A DNA stretch of 64,000 nt from Caprimulgus europaeus (Eukaryota; Chordata; Aves; Caprimulgiformes; Caprimulgidae): the NCBI GenBank assembly GCA_907165065.1, contig OU015528.1, positions 76,179,474 to 76,243,473 on the forward strand, written 5' to 3'. The notes beneath the pieces were generated by a model. That model made no database searches. It saw nothing but the letters and a program-made list of their open reading frames with translations, and was not told the DNA's origin. Both the position numbers and the translations under genes were made by a program. Positions 12,351 through 23,864 of the stretch are shown here, piece by piece (position 1 is the stretch's first letter; every line of letters begins with the position of its first letter).

Positions 12351-13960
12351 GTAAGGCCAGTTGCTTTCTGGGTATCCAGCCCCCTGAGCCAGAAGCCAGG
12401 GATGGGGAGCAGAACGAAGCTCCCACAATCCAGGAGGCAATAGTTAGAGACCTGCTCAGCCAATTAGACATCCACAAGTCAATGGGGCCAGATGGGGTTC
12501 ACCCCAGGATACTGGCAGAACTGACAGAGGTGCTTGTCAAACCCCTTTCCATCATCTACCAACAGTCCTGGCTGACTGGGGAGGTTCCACTTGACTGGAG
12601 GGTGGCAAATGTTTGGCCCATTTAAAAGAAGGACCAGAGGGAGGATCCATGGAACTACAGTCCTGTCAGTCTGACCTTGGTGCTGGGGAAGGTGATGGAG
12701 CAGATCATCTTGAGTGCTATCACACAACACATATAGGCCAACCAGATGATCAGGCCCAGTGAACATAGGTTTATGAAAGGCAGGTCCTTCCTGAATAACC
12801 TGATCTCCTTCTATGACAAGGTGTCCCACTTAGTGGACAAGGGAAAGGCTGTGGATGTAGTGTACCCGGACTTCAGTAAAGCCTTTGACACCATTTCCCA
12901 CAGCATTCTGCTTGAGAAACTGGCTGCCAAAGGCCTGGACAGGCACACTCTCTGCTGGGTTAAAAACTGTCTGGATGGCCAGGCCCAAAGAGTGGTGGTA
13001 AATGGAGTTAAATCCAGCTGGAGGCCAGTCACAAGTGGTGTTCCCCAGGGCTCAGTGTTGGGGCCAGTCCTGTTTAACATCTTTATCAATGATCTGGATG
13101 AAGGGATAGAGTGCACCCTCAGTAAATTTGCAGATGACACCAAGCAGGGTGAAAGTGTTGATCTGCTTGAGGGTAGGAGGGCTCTACAGAGGGACCTGGA
13201 CAGGTTGGATCAATGGGTGGCAACCAGCTGTATGAGGTTCAACAAGGCCAAGTGCTGGGTCCTGCACTAGGGTCACAACAAACCCATGCAACGCTACAGG
13301 CTTGGGGAGGAGTGGCTGGAGAGCTGTCTGGAGGAAAAGGACCTGGGAGTGTTGGTTGACAGCTGGCTGAATATGAGCCAGAAGTGTGCCCAGGTGGCCA
13401 AAAAGGCCAATGCATCCTGGCCTGTATCAGAAACAACGTGGCCAGCAGGACCAGGGAAGTCATTCTTCCTGGGTACTCAGCTTTGGTGAGGCCACACTTT
13501 GAATACTGTGTCCAGTTTTGGGCCCCTCATTACAAGAAGGACATTGAGGCACTGGAGCATGTCCAGAGAAGGGCAACAAAGCTGGTGAAGGGGCTGGAGA
13601 ACAAGCCTTATGGGGAGCAGCTGAGGGAAGTGGGGTTGTTTAGTCTAGAGAAGAGGAGGCTGAGGGGAGATCTAATTGCTGTCTACAGCTACCTGAAAGG
13701 AGGTTGTAGGGAGGCAGGTAGGTGTCTTTTCTACTGGGTAACTAGTGATAGAACAAGAGGCCATGGCCTTAAGTTGTGCCAGGGGAGGTACAGATTGGAT
13801 GTCAGGAAGTACTTCTTCACTGAAAAGGCTCTCAGGCACCAGAATGGGCTGCCTAGGGAGGTGGTTGAGTCACCATCCCTGGAGGTGTTTAAAAGATGGG
13901 TAGATGAGGTGCTCAGAGACGTAGTTTAGTAGTGGACAAGTATGGTTGGATTCTATGATT
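12351..13960 (+). pseudogene. CR1 LINE, 5'-truncated ORF2 (reverse transcriptase), inactive
   Basis: This is the remains of the CR1 non-LTR retrotransposon ORF2 protein, which reverse-transcribes its own RNA at the target site. The endonuclease half is missing. The RT domain starts near 12360. Visible motifs are HKSMGPDG (template grip region), DFSKAFDT at 12869 onward (motif A aspartate), [11 protein letters not shown] near 13034 (motif B) and the catalytic FADD at 13127-13138 (motif C). The C-terminal part with the SDRTRG and [15 protein letters not shown] blocks follows and stops at about 13927. The frame is broken by in-frame stops at 12623-12625, 12734-12736 and 13268-13270, and by a one-base deletion near 13411. 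The 3' untranslated tail is shortened to a single degraded TTCTATGATT unit near 13951. It cannot be active. Antisense open frames within it are shadows. Confidence 0.93.
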
Positions 13961-16245
13961 CCAAATCATGTTGCTCAGCAGTTTTTATAGCAATTATCTC
14001 TCTCTCAGAACAGACAAGGGGAACGAAACTACAGGTCCTACACAAACAGCCATGAAGAAACAGTAGAGACAGAAGCCACTAACCACTACACTCAAAAACC
14101 TTGAAAGCAAAAACTCTGCTTGGCTTGAACAGCACAGCTTTCTACACAGTTTCTAGGGTAAAATACTACCTCTTTGTGTGAGATTAATTCAAACAAATGT
14201 AGATATCTACAACATAAGCATCTAATGTGAACAAGCAGTCTAGACTCTCAGTTTAGTCAAAGGAGAAAATAGGTGCTTTACAGAAACAATTGATCTCATC
14301 CTGCAGTAAATACCCAAAATAGATTATATCCTAAACATGCTTAATTTTCTATTGACTATCAAGGAAAACCTAGTGTGACTAGCTGGCATGGACATCTCTA
14401 CTTTGTAGTTCTGTAAGTTTGGATGAGATGAACCCTACTGTGAGTGTTTGTTTCCTAGTAAGGTCAAACACCTGGACATTTAAATGTAAACTTTTCCTGG
14501 TTTTATGACATTCTGTCATTCATGATCTAAAAGATAAATGTGAAAGGAAAAGGCAGTCTGTATTGAACTTTTCCTGCTTTAGCAGGGGCTTTAATTCCTG
14601 CCTTTTCTTTTAAGCTGTATGTGGTACATCTTGGAATAATTACACCTTATGTACACCTTTGGTAGAAATCGGAAAACTTTCTGGCTGTTTCATATTCTGA
14701 TGTATCTGTGATAACATATCTGTTTGTTACAACTGTAAAAATAATGTGAGGGCTGGCTTCAAATATGTCACAAGACCTTCCTCTAAATCTTTTAGAAGTA
14801 TCCTATGTTATCTTCTCTGCCATGACTTCTATGCTCTTAATTTTTGTATACATGATTTTCCTTTTTTCCTTACTACTTCCTGACTATTGCATTTTGCAGA
14901 TCTATTTCAAATTGTAAGATTTTTTCACATTGTTCTCTAGATCACAACTGGTACGTCCAATTGGTTGACCTTATTCTGTCTTGCTTGACATTCAGGGTTA
15001 TTTTAGAAAACGTATTTCCAAAATTAAATCACCAAGTGCATTAGAAGTTTTAAATCTTTCTCCTTCTTGGCTATCCACAATTCTGGATGTCCTGCACATT
15101 CTTAAGTTACAATTTCCAACCAAGATTTTTCTTGGTAATGGCTTCTCAAAGCACTGCCTTTAGAGAATTATGGAGTTCAAAAGTAAAGAAGGTGCTCTTA
15201 GGAAGAAAAACAAATCAGGGAATTCTGTACTGAACTGGAGTACAAATTTACCACTCACATCAATAAATACAACTTGATTCCCTTTAATCCTTCACAAAGT
15301 TCTTATTTTAATCAAGTAAGTTTGGAATAGAACACCTGCAAAACATCAACATGAAATATTTACTCTTTTAGAAAAAATCAGGGTGAAATGCTATACTGAA
15401 TAAGCTATTTTTTCAGAGTGCCCAGCTCTAGTGTCAACAAGAGGGCACGCTGTCCTGCCTTCAGCAGCGAGTCTGAAGAGGACTGACATAACCTGGGTCA
15501 AAAGCTCTCTAAGACAAATTTACTGTCATAAAAGTGAATGCTCATTATACTGGCAAGACCCAGTTTTAGTATTGGCAGGTGTAATGCAATCTTCCCCTGC
15601 ATCATGGTTCCTTAGTCCTGAGTTACACCATCCTTATTATTCCACTCTTGAAACTCTCTTAAGTAGGGAACTTAGCATTTGCATAAATTCCCTGAGGATC
15701 TAGGAAGAAAATGATCCAGGGCCCTCCGGGGCTAAGTGTGTATGGTGAAGTATATGAATAAATCTGTCAGTTTTGAATCATTAGGAATGGATGGCTTTAG
15801 GGTTGTTTTTAAATGGGTGCCAGTATATCTCAGGGTTTGCTAGAGACAGAGGATGGGCAGGATAAGCTTATATTATTCTTTTTGTTTGGATAGGGTTAAT
15901 GGGAGTGTTACCAGGGATTGTGTGGGAGTTAATTGTATTAACAAGGAAAGATAGAGAGCCAAGCAGCATCTGTTGAATGTCATAGCCATTTTTTTGTATT
16001 TTATTGCAAGAAGTCTAGGTGACATAAATCAGTGCTGCCTCTGTTTTATATTTATAAAATTACTTTCAAATGTCTCATAGTATTTATTTTTTGCCTATGA
16101 ATTAAAGCCAAATTGTACAGGTGGATAGGAGGCAGTGCTTTAAAACACTGACTTTAGATATATATTATCACAAACGTGTATGTGCTGGGCTTGTTAGTGG
16201 GAATATGGACTACTGGTACAGGTCACAGGAAAGTAAATCACTTAC
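13961..16245. other. Non-coding stretch, nothing recognised
   Basis: Unique A+T-rich sequence. TCAGCAGTTTTT at 13975-13986 nearly repeats TCAGCATTTTT at 12258-12268 on the other side of the CR1 composite and may be a target-site duplication. Chance frames at 14981-15163 and 15431-15703 carry no recognised motif. Confidence 0.45.
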
Positions 16246-16310
16246 CTTGTCTTGGAAGGTTGCACTTTCAGGTTGAATTACACAGACTATGCCCAAAATA
16301 CCTTTCAGTC
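16246..16310 (-). other. Candidate minus-strand exon (unrecognised)
   Basis: A 65-nt minus-strand segment is bounded by a pyrimidine-containing acceptor (TTCCTTACCTAAAG|GACTG, exon from 16310) and a near-consensus donor (GACAAG|GTAAGTG, exon end 16246). One frame is open and reads LKGILGIVCVIQPESATFQD plus one residue; the other two contain stops. No family is recognised. The segment is short, so chance is a real alternative. Confidence 0.2.
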
Positions 16311-16920
16311 CTTTAGGTAAGGAAGAATAATCTTGTATTGTCAGTCTTAACTTTAAGTGTGATGTGCCTGGCTGTCCTTAAGATTCTGTGTGTGATCTTC
16401 TGTACATTTAGGTGAACAGTCGCAAAAAAGTCCATGAGGTCCATTATTGAAACACCTAAGGTTTGATGGATTGATGTGCTGAGCATTTCAGTCTATACAA
16501 TATTTGACCTGGAGTTAGAATGAAAACCATTTCTGAAACTCGAAGTTGCTTGACTGCTGTTGGGTTCACAAAACAGAGGTATTAAAAAAGCCCTCATGGG
16601 TGCTAACTTAGATGCCCAAAAATGCTGAGACCAGCAGAGCTAAACACAAAAATACAGATACAGCTTGAACTGAAAAGCAAAAGTTATAACTAGGGGCAAT
16701 GACAAACTACTGTGGATCACGCTGGCTCTGAGGAAGACCACTGATGCACACTTGTACCTTGCCTTCAAAGTCTTTGTCTTAGATTCCATATATTGGAGCA
16801 ATGATACTTAAATACTATCATTCATGAGACTTGCCAGGATGTCATCTCCAGGATGCCCCAGAAACACTGGTATGCCTCTGTGCTGTGTAAGTAAGGGAGG
16901 AAGTACAGAGGCTGTATTGT
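16311..16920. other. Non-coding stretch before the LTR
   Basis: No feature is recognised. The last five bases (ATTGT, 16916-16920) form the left copy of the likely target duplication of the adjacent LTR. Confidence 0.45.
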
Positions 16921-17598
16921 TGTCCTGGTTTTGCTAAGATAGAGTTAATTAGTTAATTTTCTTTTTTTAGTTAGTTCTTTCTTTTTTAGTTTTTAGTATT
17001 TTAGTTAGTGTTTTGGTTCAGACTTATTGTGAGAAGAACATTGATAACAGTGCTGGTGTTGTGAGTTGCTGCTGGAACTCAAGGCCACCGTGTTTGGCTG
17101 CTTCACAGCTGCATTAGGACTGGGAGGGAGAAGTGTAGTGAATAGCAAAGCCCAGAACTGGCATTTGGATGTGCCAATGAAATATTCCATATCATATCAC
17201 ATCATGCCAGTATATTAACCAGGGCTGACTGGAAGACAGGGCACTTCTCTTCCGGGGGTACCTCTCTGGGGGATCGCTTGGACTCACTCTTCCAGGGTTT
17301 CAGTTTTGGGACTGTCTCTCCTCTGGGATTGTTAGCTGGCACAGGCTGGGCATCAGTCAGCGGGTGGTGAGCACTGTGTATCACTCATTTGTATAATTCT
17401 GTTATCACTGTTGTTATCATTATCATTTCATTTTAATTAGTAAATAGTTTTTCTCTCAACCCATAAGTCTCCTTGCCCTTCTTTCCAATTCTCTCCCCTA
17501 CTCCCTGGGTGGGGGGGGGGGAGGGGTGGTGATAGAGCAGACTGTGTTTGGCTGCAAGCTGCAAGCAAAGAAAGGGTAAATCCACCCAAACTACCACA
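16921..17598 (+). mobile_element. Solo LTR of an avian ERVL-like endogenous retrovirus
   Basis: The segment begins TGTCCTGGTTTTGCTAAGAT and ends CTACCACA, giving the TG...CA ends of a retroviral LTR. The interior shows the usual order of this abundant avian LTR family: ATAGAGTTAATT near the start, TATTCCATATCATATCAC before a TATA-like TATATTA at 17211-17217, an AGTAAATAG stretch where the poly(A) signal normally lies, then TCTCAACCCATAAG and a G11 run at 17511-17521. The flanks ATTGT (16916-16920) and ACTGT (17599-17603) differ at one base and look like a 5-bp target duplication, as expected for ERVL-type integration. No internal gag, pol or env sequence adjoins it, so it is a solo LTR left by recombination. 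The poly(A) signal is mutated. Confidence 0.85.
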
Positions 17599-17637
17599 AC
17601 TGTGAAGCTGAATTCTCTAATGGTGGGCTTATTTAGA

Positions 17638-18140
17638 TGTCAGAGCCCTCAACACAAGAAAGACTTGGACCAGTTAGAACGAGTCCAGAGGATGCCACAA
17701 GGATCATCCGAGGGCTGGAGCACCTCTCCTACGAGGACAGGCTGAGAGAGTTGGGGCTGTTCAGCCTTGAGAAGAGAACGCTTAGGGGAGATCTTACAGC
17801 AGCCTTCCAGTACCTGAAGAGGGACTACAAGAAAGCTGGGGAGGGACTTTTTACAAAGGCAGGTAGTGATAGAACAAGGGGTAATGGCTTTAAACTGGAA
17901 GAGGGTAGGTTTAGATTAGATATTAGGAAGAAACTATTTACTGTGAGGGTAGTGAGACACTGGAACACGTTGCCCAAAGAAGTTGTGGCTGCTCCCTCCC
18001 TGGAAGTGTTTAAGGCCAGGTTGGATGAGGCTTTGAGCAACCTGTTCTAGTGGAAGGTGCTCATGGCAGGGGGTTTGGAACTAGATGATCTTTGAGGTCC
18101 CTTTCAACCCTAACCATTCTATGATTCTATGATTCTATGA
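17638..18140 (+). pseudogene. CR1 LINE, 5'-truncated 3' end with ORF2 C-terminus
   Basis: This is the last part of CR1 ORF2 plus the 3' untranslated tail. From 17637 to 18050 one frame is uninterrupted for 137 codons, covering the CR1 C-terminal blocks [31 protein letters not shown] and LEVFKARLDEALSNLF before a TAG. The roughly 90-bp tail carries GAACTAGATGATCTTTGAGG and ends in three octamer-type units finishing at 18140. The catalytic RT core is absent, so it is inactive. The intact frame and clean tail suggest a younger insertion than the 12.3-kb copy. It starts only about 40 bp after the solo LTR. No target duplication is visible, as is common for CR1. Confidence 0.95.
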
Positions 18141-18939
18141 CATGACATCAAATACATATATATTTTTTTTAAAAAATACAAAAACCTGAGCTTTAGGAAT
18201 ACGGGAGAGTAGATAGATTGTGAAACATTGTGTGCATTATTCTTTCACATAAGCAAATGATATCAGAGATCTGTCCAAGCATAAATGAGCAGATCCTTTG
18301 TTGTGTAGTAAAATGGTCAGCTTTTCTACTAGACTACAGGGAATATTCCTCCTCTGCTTACAAGTAGCAGGTACAGATTCACCTACCAACAGACTCGTGA
18401 ACACAGCCCACCTTGGCTTTTAAGACAAATCCCATACTGCTGCACATGATTAGCTCTTACAGGGATGTGTACATTAAAACTGCTTCAAGACACTAATATA
18501 GAACAGCCTTTTGCCTTTTGACATTTGTTCAGCAAGAAAAGGTGCAATTCCTTGGTAACTACACAGCTTTGCTAGAATCAGTTATTTCCTTTTCCTGTTA
18601 TTGCCACACTGAAGACTCCATTTTCTTCAGAGAAACCTCAAGAGGCAGTAATCTAGTTTTGAACTATTGCCATCAACTCTCTTAACTGTCTAGATAACAC
18701 AGCAAACTGTGACATTTTTATTGTTTTAAATACATGAAAAGTGAGCAAAAGCCATAGGTGCAGGAAAACCAAGAACAATTTACAGATGACTGCAGTAACA
18801 TTGAGTACTCTGAGCTTATCCAGCCTAGACATTTTCTGAGGAACACAAGTACGCACAATTGTAATAAGAAATTTTGAAATTATTTTTCAAGGATATCCTG
18901 TAATCTGTTTATTAGATCTCCCATTTTCAATAGAGACAA
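18141..18939. other. Non-coding stretch, nothing recognised
   Basis: Unique sequence between the CR1 tail and a short tandem repeat. The minus frame at 18653-18856 has no recognisable motif. Confidence 0.45.
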
Positions 18940-18991
18940 TTTAATATAAACCAATAATTTAGTATAAACTAATGATTTAATATAAATAGAG
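18940..18991. repeat. 18-bp tandem repeat, about 2.9 copies
   Basis: Three successive units start TTTAATATAAACC, TTTAGTATAAACT and TTTAATATAAAT at 18940, 18958 and 18976. They differ by a few substitutions, so the array is short and already decayed. Confidence 0.8.
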
Positions 18992-21900
18992 AGTCAGGGT
19001 TTCTGTGACGATTTTGTTTTTGCTATACCATTAAATGGAGGTTTCTTTTTTGACTGCTAGACTGTTAATTGTGTTCTGACATTTTGGCTTCATCTATTTT
19101 TTAAAATATTTTATTGCAGCTGTGAATTTTCTGGCAAAGCAGGATTCTGTGGAAAAATGCCAATTCTTCTTAAATAAGGTGCTTTGTTAAAGCATCTCCT
19201 TTTTTTTTCTGTTTGCTTGGGTTTGTTTGTTTGTTTGTTTGTTTTTCTTGAGATTATACTGCCAAATATATCTGCCAGATTATCTGATAGAAGCCCAGAT
19301 CTTCTGTGGCTCTGGGAAGCTTCAGTGTTTCAACTGCCTTCAAAGCAAAGGTGTTTGGCCTTTCAGCATCCTCAGCTTCATCAGAGTTCAGGCATGTGAG
19401 CTGCTTTAGGAACAGGAAAAGTAGACCAGCTCAAGGTTCTAAAAGGTTCTTCACTTCCCAAAGTCTGTCATCTGAGAAATGTCCCCCCAAACAGCCTAAG
19501 AACTGAGTGGGATAGGGAATATGAAGAAGAAAAGTAGTCAAGAATGAAAGAGGTATAGAGGTTTATCTGACCTGGACAAGACAGAACTCACAAACTTGTC
19601 ACATCCCGAGCTAGAAAACCCTGAAGTTGCTCTATTTTTTTTTTTTATTTATTAAGACATCAGGTGCTAGCTTTCGGCTTTTTTTTGAGTCCTGGAAATA
19701 CCGAGGTGAGCTTCAAGCGCCACAGATCTAGGGCATTTCAGTCTCACAAAATCCCTCATATTCTCCATATTGTTCATGGGAGGCCTGGACACTCTTATTT
19801 CTATTCCATTGTTTGAATTTAGGCACATACGTAGAGATTTGTCCTTTAGTTTTTAAAGAAATTTCTCTTTAAAGTAATGAAAAGAAAAGAACAGGGAAAT
19901 GGAAAAATAAACCAGCCACTGGTGACTAATTTGACATTTTGCCCTTTTGACAGATTATTTTCCTAATGTTTTATTGGAATAGCATAACATTTGCATGAAC
20001 ATGAAATCCAGGAACATGGGCTTTTAATGATCAAACTGCTAACTTAAGTGTCGTAGCAGTATTTGGGTGAGTAATGAAAGGTGTTTATACCGCCAGTTAT
20101 TCTGTTTTGTTTCAGCAATTGTGCAAAACTACTTACAGAGAGTATGACATGTTGCTCTCTTTATAGAGCAGTCTCCATATGTTCATTAAGGAGGAAAAAA
20201 AGCATGGAAGCTAAATGCAGGTGTCATCTGAAACCTGCAAAGTATCACTGCTTCATTGGATTGTGCTTTCTTCTTTGATTTACAATTAACATATTTCTGG
20301 ACTTCAGACATATTTAGTCTATTGTCCCTAGGGTATCAGCATTTCATTTGTGTGGTTTGATTTCTTTCTTCCTCTTTTTTTTTTTGCTCCTTAAGGGTTA
20401 CATTTTTACTGACACAAAGAAAGATGTCTGAGGGTAGCAAAGGATTCTGCTGCATTCAACTGCCAAGGGGAGGGAAATATCCTAATAGGATATTATATTC
20501 TCTCCCTATTTTTTTAAAAAGCACACAGCTATCTTTATGCTGAGAACCTTGGAATCTCTTGGGAAGACCGATTTAAATAAGGAATCAAAACATTTCAGTT
20601 TTCTCATCACACCTGTGACTTGAAAAAAAAAAGCACTTAAACACCACCTTCACTCACCTAACTGAGGGACTTTCTTCAATCTGTATTTAATGACAAAATG
20701 TAGCAAGTTTTTGTATTTGTACTGTAAGTGACAAAGTGCATTGTGTGGGCTGAACTACTGAAACCATCCCAAAAGAATCCAGTATGGCAGTTTGACAAAA
20801 TCCTCTGATGTCATCTCCTCCTCCTTATCTCCTGCTTTCTGTTGCCTCCTTCTTTCTCAATTACCTCACTACAAAGTATTGAGCAATGTTAATGTAGCGA
20901 GGCTCCTGCTTTGACTTGCAAGGTTAGAAACCAGAGAAAAACAGCTTAAAACTTTCTGTAGTAGACTCCAATTTCTTATGTTCATGAGAGTGAGTGATGA
21001 GAATATCTGACGTAGGGATAGAGTTGCCACAGGTCATTATTTCTGTTCTCAAGTTGGCCGGAAATACGGATGAGAGAAGCTGTTTGCACATTGGCAAGAT
21101 TTGTGGTCGCATTTGAAAGGACGCAGCTGACATGCTTAGCATTTCCATATTGAGAAGCTAGTGCTCCTACTCAGAGGTGGAAATGTTAGTCATCTAAAAT
21201 CCTGGGGAGAAGTGGAAGACAGTTTCCTAGATTAACATTAACATGAGTCAATGTGCTAACCAAAAAGCCATGGATATAGAGAGATGTGGATGTGGCATGG
21301 GTGAGTGAAGACATTTTTTCAGGATTCATGTTATCTCACAGACTTCCTTCATCATATACTGTTTATGCTGCTAGAAATGTCAGTACATCCTGGTAGAAAC
21401 ATGTATCACCCATTTCTTGGACACAATATCAGTAAGGCTCATTTCTGTGTAGTTCACAAGGCTTCCTTTTGAAGCTCCCTGTCAGAATTTTAATGGCAGT
21501 TTCATCTATAAAGGAATAAACATACACTCTTGTATGTGTATATGTCATTTTATTCTTTTGCCATTCTGCTGACTTAATTGATATGACCAAGGAAGGGAAT
21601 AATAAGAATTGTCCTACCATTTTCAATCTCAAGTCATGTCCTTATTCAGTATAGTCCTTGATACTCAATAAAAACATGCAAGAAACTGAAACTGGATGAA
21701 GAAAGCTACCTCTTCCTGAAACACTGTAGTCTTTTTCTAACTCCTTGTAATTGGAAGTTAATTTAAAAGCTGAAGCTTCTAAGGTGCAAAATTTGCCTTG
21801 ACCTTTACCTATTATTACCAAGGAGGTAAGTATGTGAATACATCTAAGCAGAGCAAAATTTATAAACTTTTTGTTTAAATACAGAGACCTGTTGTGTTTC

Positions 21901-23766
21901 AGGATGCATGCAAGTTGAATAAGGGATAGATTTGATAGTTCTGCTGAGTTATAGGTATTAGAATGCAGTATTTCAATGTGGTGCCTGATTTGTGTTATAC
22001 AGGGTAACATTTTACAGAAGGTTCATACTGCAAAAAACTACTCTGCTGCCATGACATGGGCATATTAGTATGGGAATACTCAATATTGCAGCTGCTTTTT
22101 GCAATCATAGTTTTGCACCTGATGTATAATACCCTTCTCAAGAAAATGGTTAGGCAGATAAGAGATCTGCATGTTAAATAGCTGAGGTTGCATTGGGATA
22201 CTGTATTTGTGGTGAGTTGCTTGTTGGTAAAATGGGCTCATGCACTAATCTTGGGAATTTTCCTTCCTCTAAAAGCAAGTCCAGCCTGTGAAACAAAAGT
22301 TATCACAGTCTGTATATTTTCTTCTTCTCAGCTTATCAACAACAAACTTTGGAACTGATGGTTTCACATATGACAATCATATGTTTAAGAATGAACTCAG
22401 CTAATTTTCCTTATGTGGATCTTCCAAACCAGACACTTTGAGTATGGCCTGATGAAATCTATATATTCTTTACTGCATTATGGTGAGTTAGCCTTGTCTG
22501 GATGCCAGGTGTCCACCAAGCCACTCTATCATTCCCCTCCTCAGCAGGACAGGGAGGAGAGAAAATAAGATGGGGAAAAAAACCCACCCAAACCCTGTGG
22601 GTCAAGATAAAGGCAATTAAGAGCAGCAAAAAGCAAAGGCCATGCGCAGAAGCAAAAAAAACCCATAATATTTATTTACTACTTTGCATCAGTAGGTGAT
22701 GTCTGGCCACTTCCCAGGAAGCAGGGCTTCAGTACGTGTAGTGGGTGCTTCTGAGGACAAATGTCATAAATAATGAATGCTCCCCCTTCATTCTCCATTC
22801 TCCTAGCTTTTACTTCTGAGCAGATGTCATATGTATGGAATATCCCTTTGGTCAGTTTGTGTCAGCTGTCCTGGCTATGTTCCCTCCCAAGATCTTCCCC
22901 AGCCTACTGGGAGGTGGGGGGTGTTGGAGAGACAGCCTTGATGTTGTGCTAGCACTGCTCAGCAGTAACCATAACACTGGTGTGCTACCAACACCTTTTC
23001 TAGCTACCAATACAAAGCTCAGCACTATGAGAGCTGCTATGGGGAAAATTAACTCCATCTCAGTCAGACCCAATACATACATATTTGAAGATTTGCTGTC
23101 GCCTTAATTGTTCTTTATACTTCTTGACATCTAACATCTCAGTTACCAATCCTATGCTCGAGGCTGTCCATTTTCCTCTTGTGTGGCTCAGTATGAAAAA
23201 TGGGAATACAAATGTAGGTTAAAAAAATCTGCAGATTTATTTTCAGGTTATCTTTTCTATGGGGCAACACCTATTGGTCAAGGACAGCTGCTGTTACAAA
23301 AGCTTAAAAAATGCAGAACATCTCTTTATATAACAACATCTTAAAAAGATTTCAGAAATACAATTTACAAGGAACAGCACAAGCCTAGGTGCACTCAGCT
23401 GTCTGCACTACACATTCTTATACACTTCTCCTCTTTAAAAACCAGTATTTAAACACACAGTGGCCACAGTAATTTATGAAGAAAACCCTGAAAAATTCTA
23501 AATCAGGATTAATGTCTATTAGCTCTATTAGGCTCTATTTGGCAGTCAACCAAAGTATCAACTGAGCTCACATTCCTCTCTATCCGGTAACTAGTGCTGG
23601 AGAAGGCAGATGTACAATATCAAGTGGAAAAAGGTGTCTGGGGTAGAACTGCAACTATCAGGCCAAATTCTCTGCTGGCATAATTCATAGTATTTCCAAG
23701 CCAGCTCCTTCAGAATAGGCTGTCTGTCTTGAATTAATTTTTTGTATTCACTATTTAATAAGCAAC
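18992..23766. other. Non-coding stretch with simple repeats only
   Basis: Holds a (GTTT)n run at about 19221-19245, a T-run near 19640 and a small palindrome AATATCC-TAATA-GGATATT at 20476-20494. The 122-codon minus frame at 21642-22010 shows no motif and no splice context. The stretch at 23655-23690 (CAGGCCAAATTCTCTGCTGG) resembles the edge of an ancient CR1-like 3' repeat. Nothing else is recognised. Confidence 0.45.
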
Positions 23767-23864
23767 TTTCCAAGCAATGAGGGTTTTTTAGCCGCATGAC
23801 TCCTATTAGAGTCCATAGGAGTCATGTGGCTAAAACCCTATGTGATGCTTGAATTTCTTGGAAA
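23767..23864. repeat. Imperfect inverted repeat (hairpin), miRNA-precursor-like size
   Basis: The core arms are 23781-23806 and 23815-23838 with an 8-nt loop (TAGAGTCC). They pair over about 24 positions with one G/A difference that would be a G-U wobble in RNA and a two-T bulge. Outside the core, TTTCCAAG (23767-23774) pairs with CTTGGAAA (23857-23864), and CAAGCA pairs with TGCTTG as an alternative, so the structure extends to roughly 98 bases. No TA or 8-bp target duplication is clear, so a transposon origin is not shown. It could be a MITE remnant, an old conserved hairpin repeat or a small-RNA precursor. Confidence 0.75.

Noticed and set aside
12479-13463. Antisense open frames of 74-116 codons
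   Set aside because: They are shadows of the CR1 reverse-transcriptase frame on the other strand.
16921-17598. Complete endogenous retrovirus
   Set aside because: No second LTR and no internal coding sequence adjoin it, so only a solo LTR is supported.
20476-20494. Palindrome AATATCC-TAATA-GGATATT
   Set aside because: Seven-base arms in A+T-rich DNA are expected by chance.
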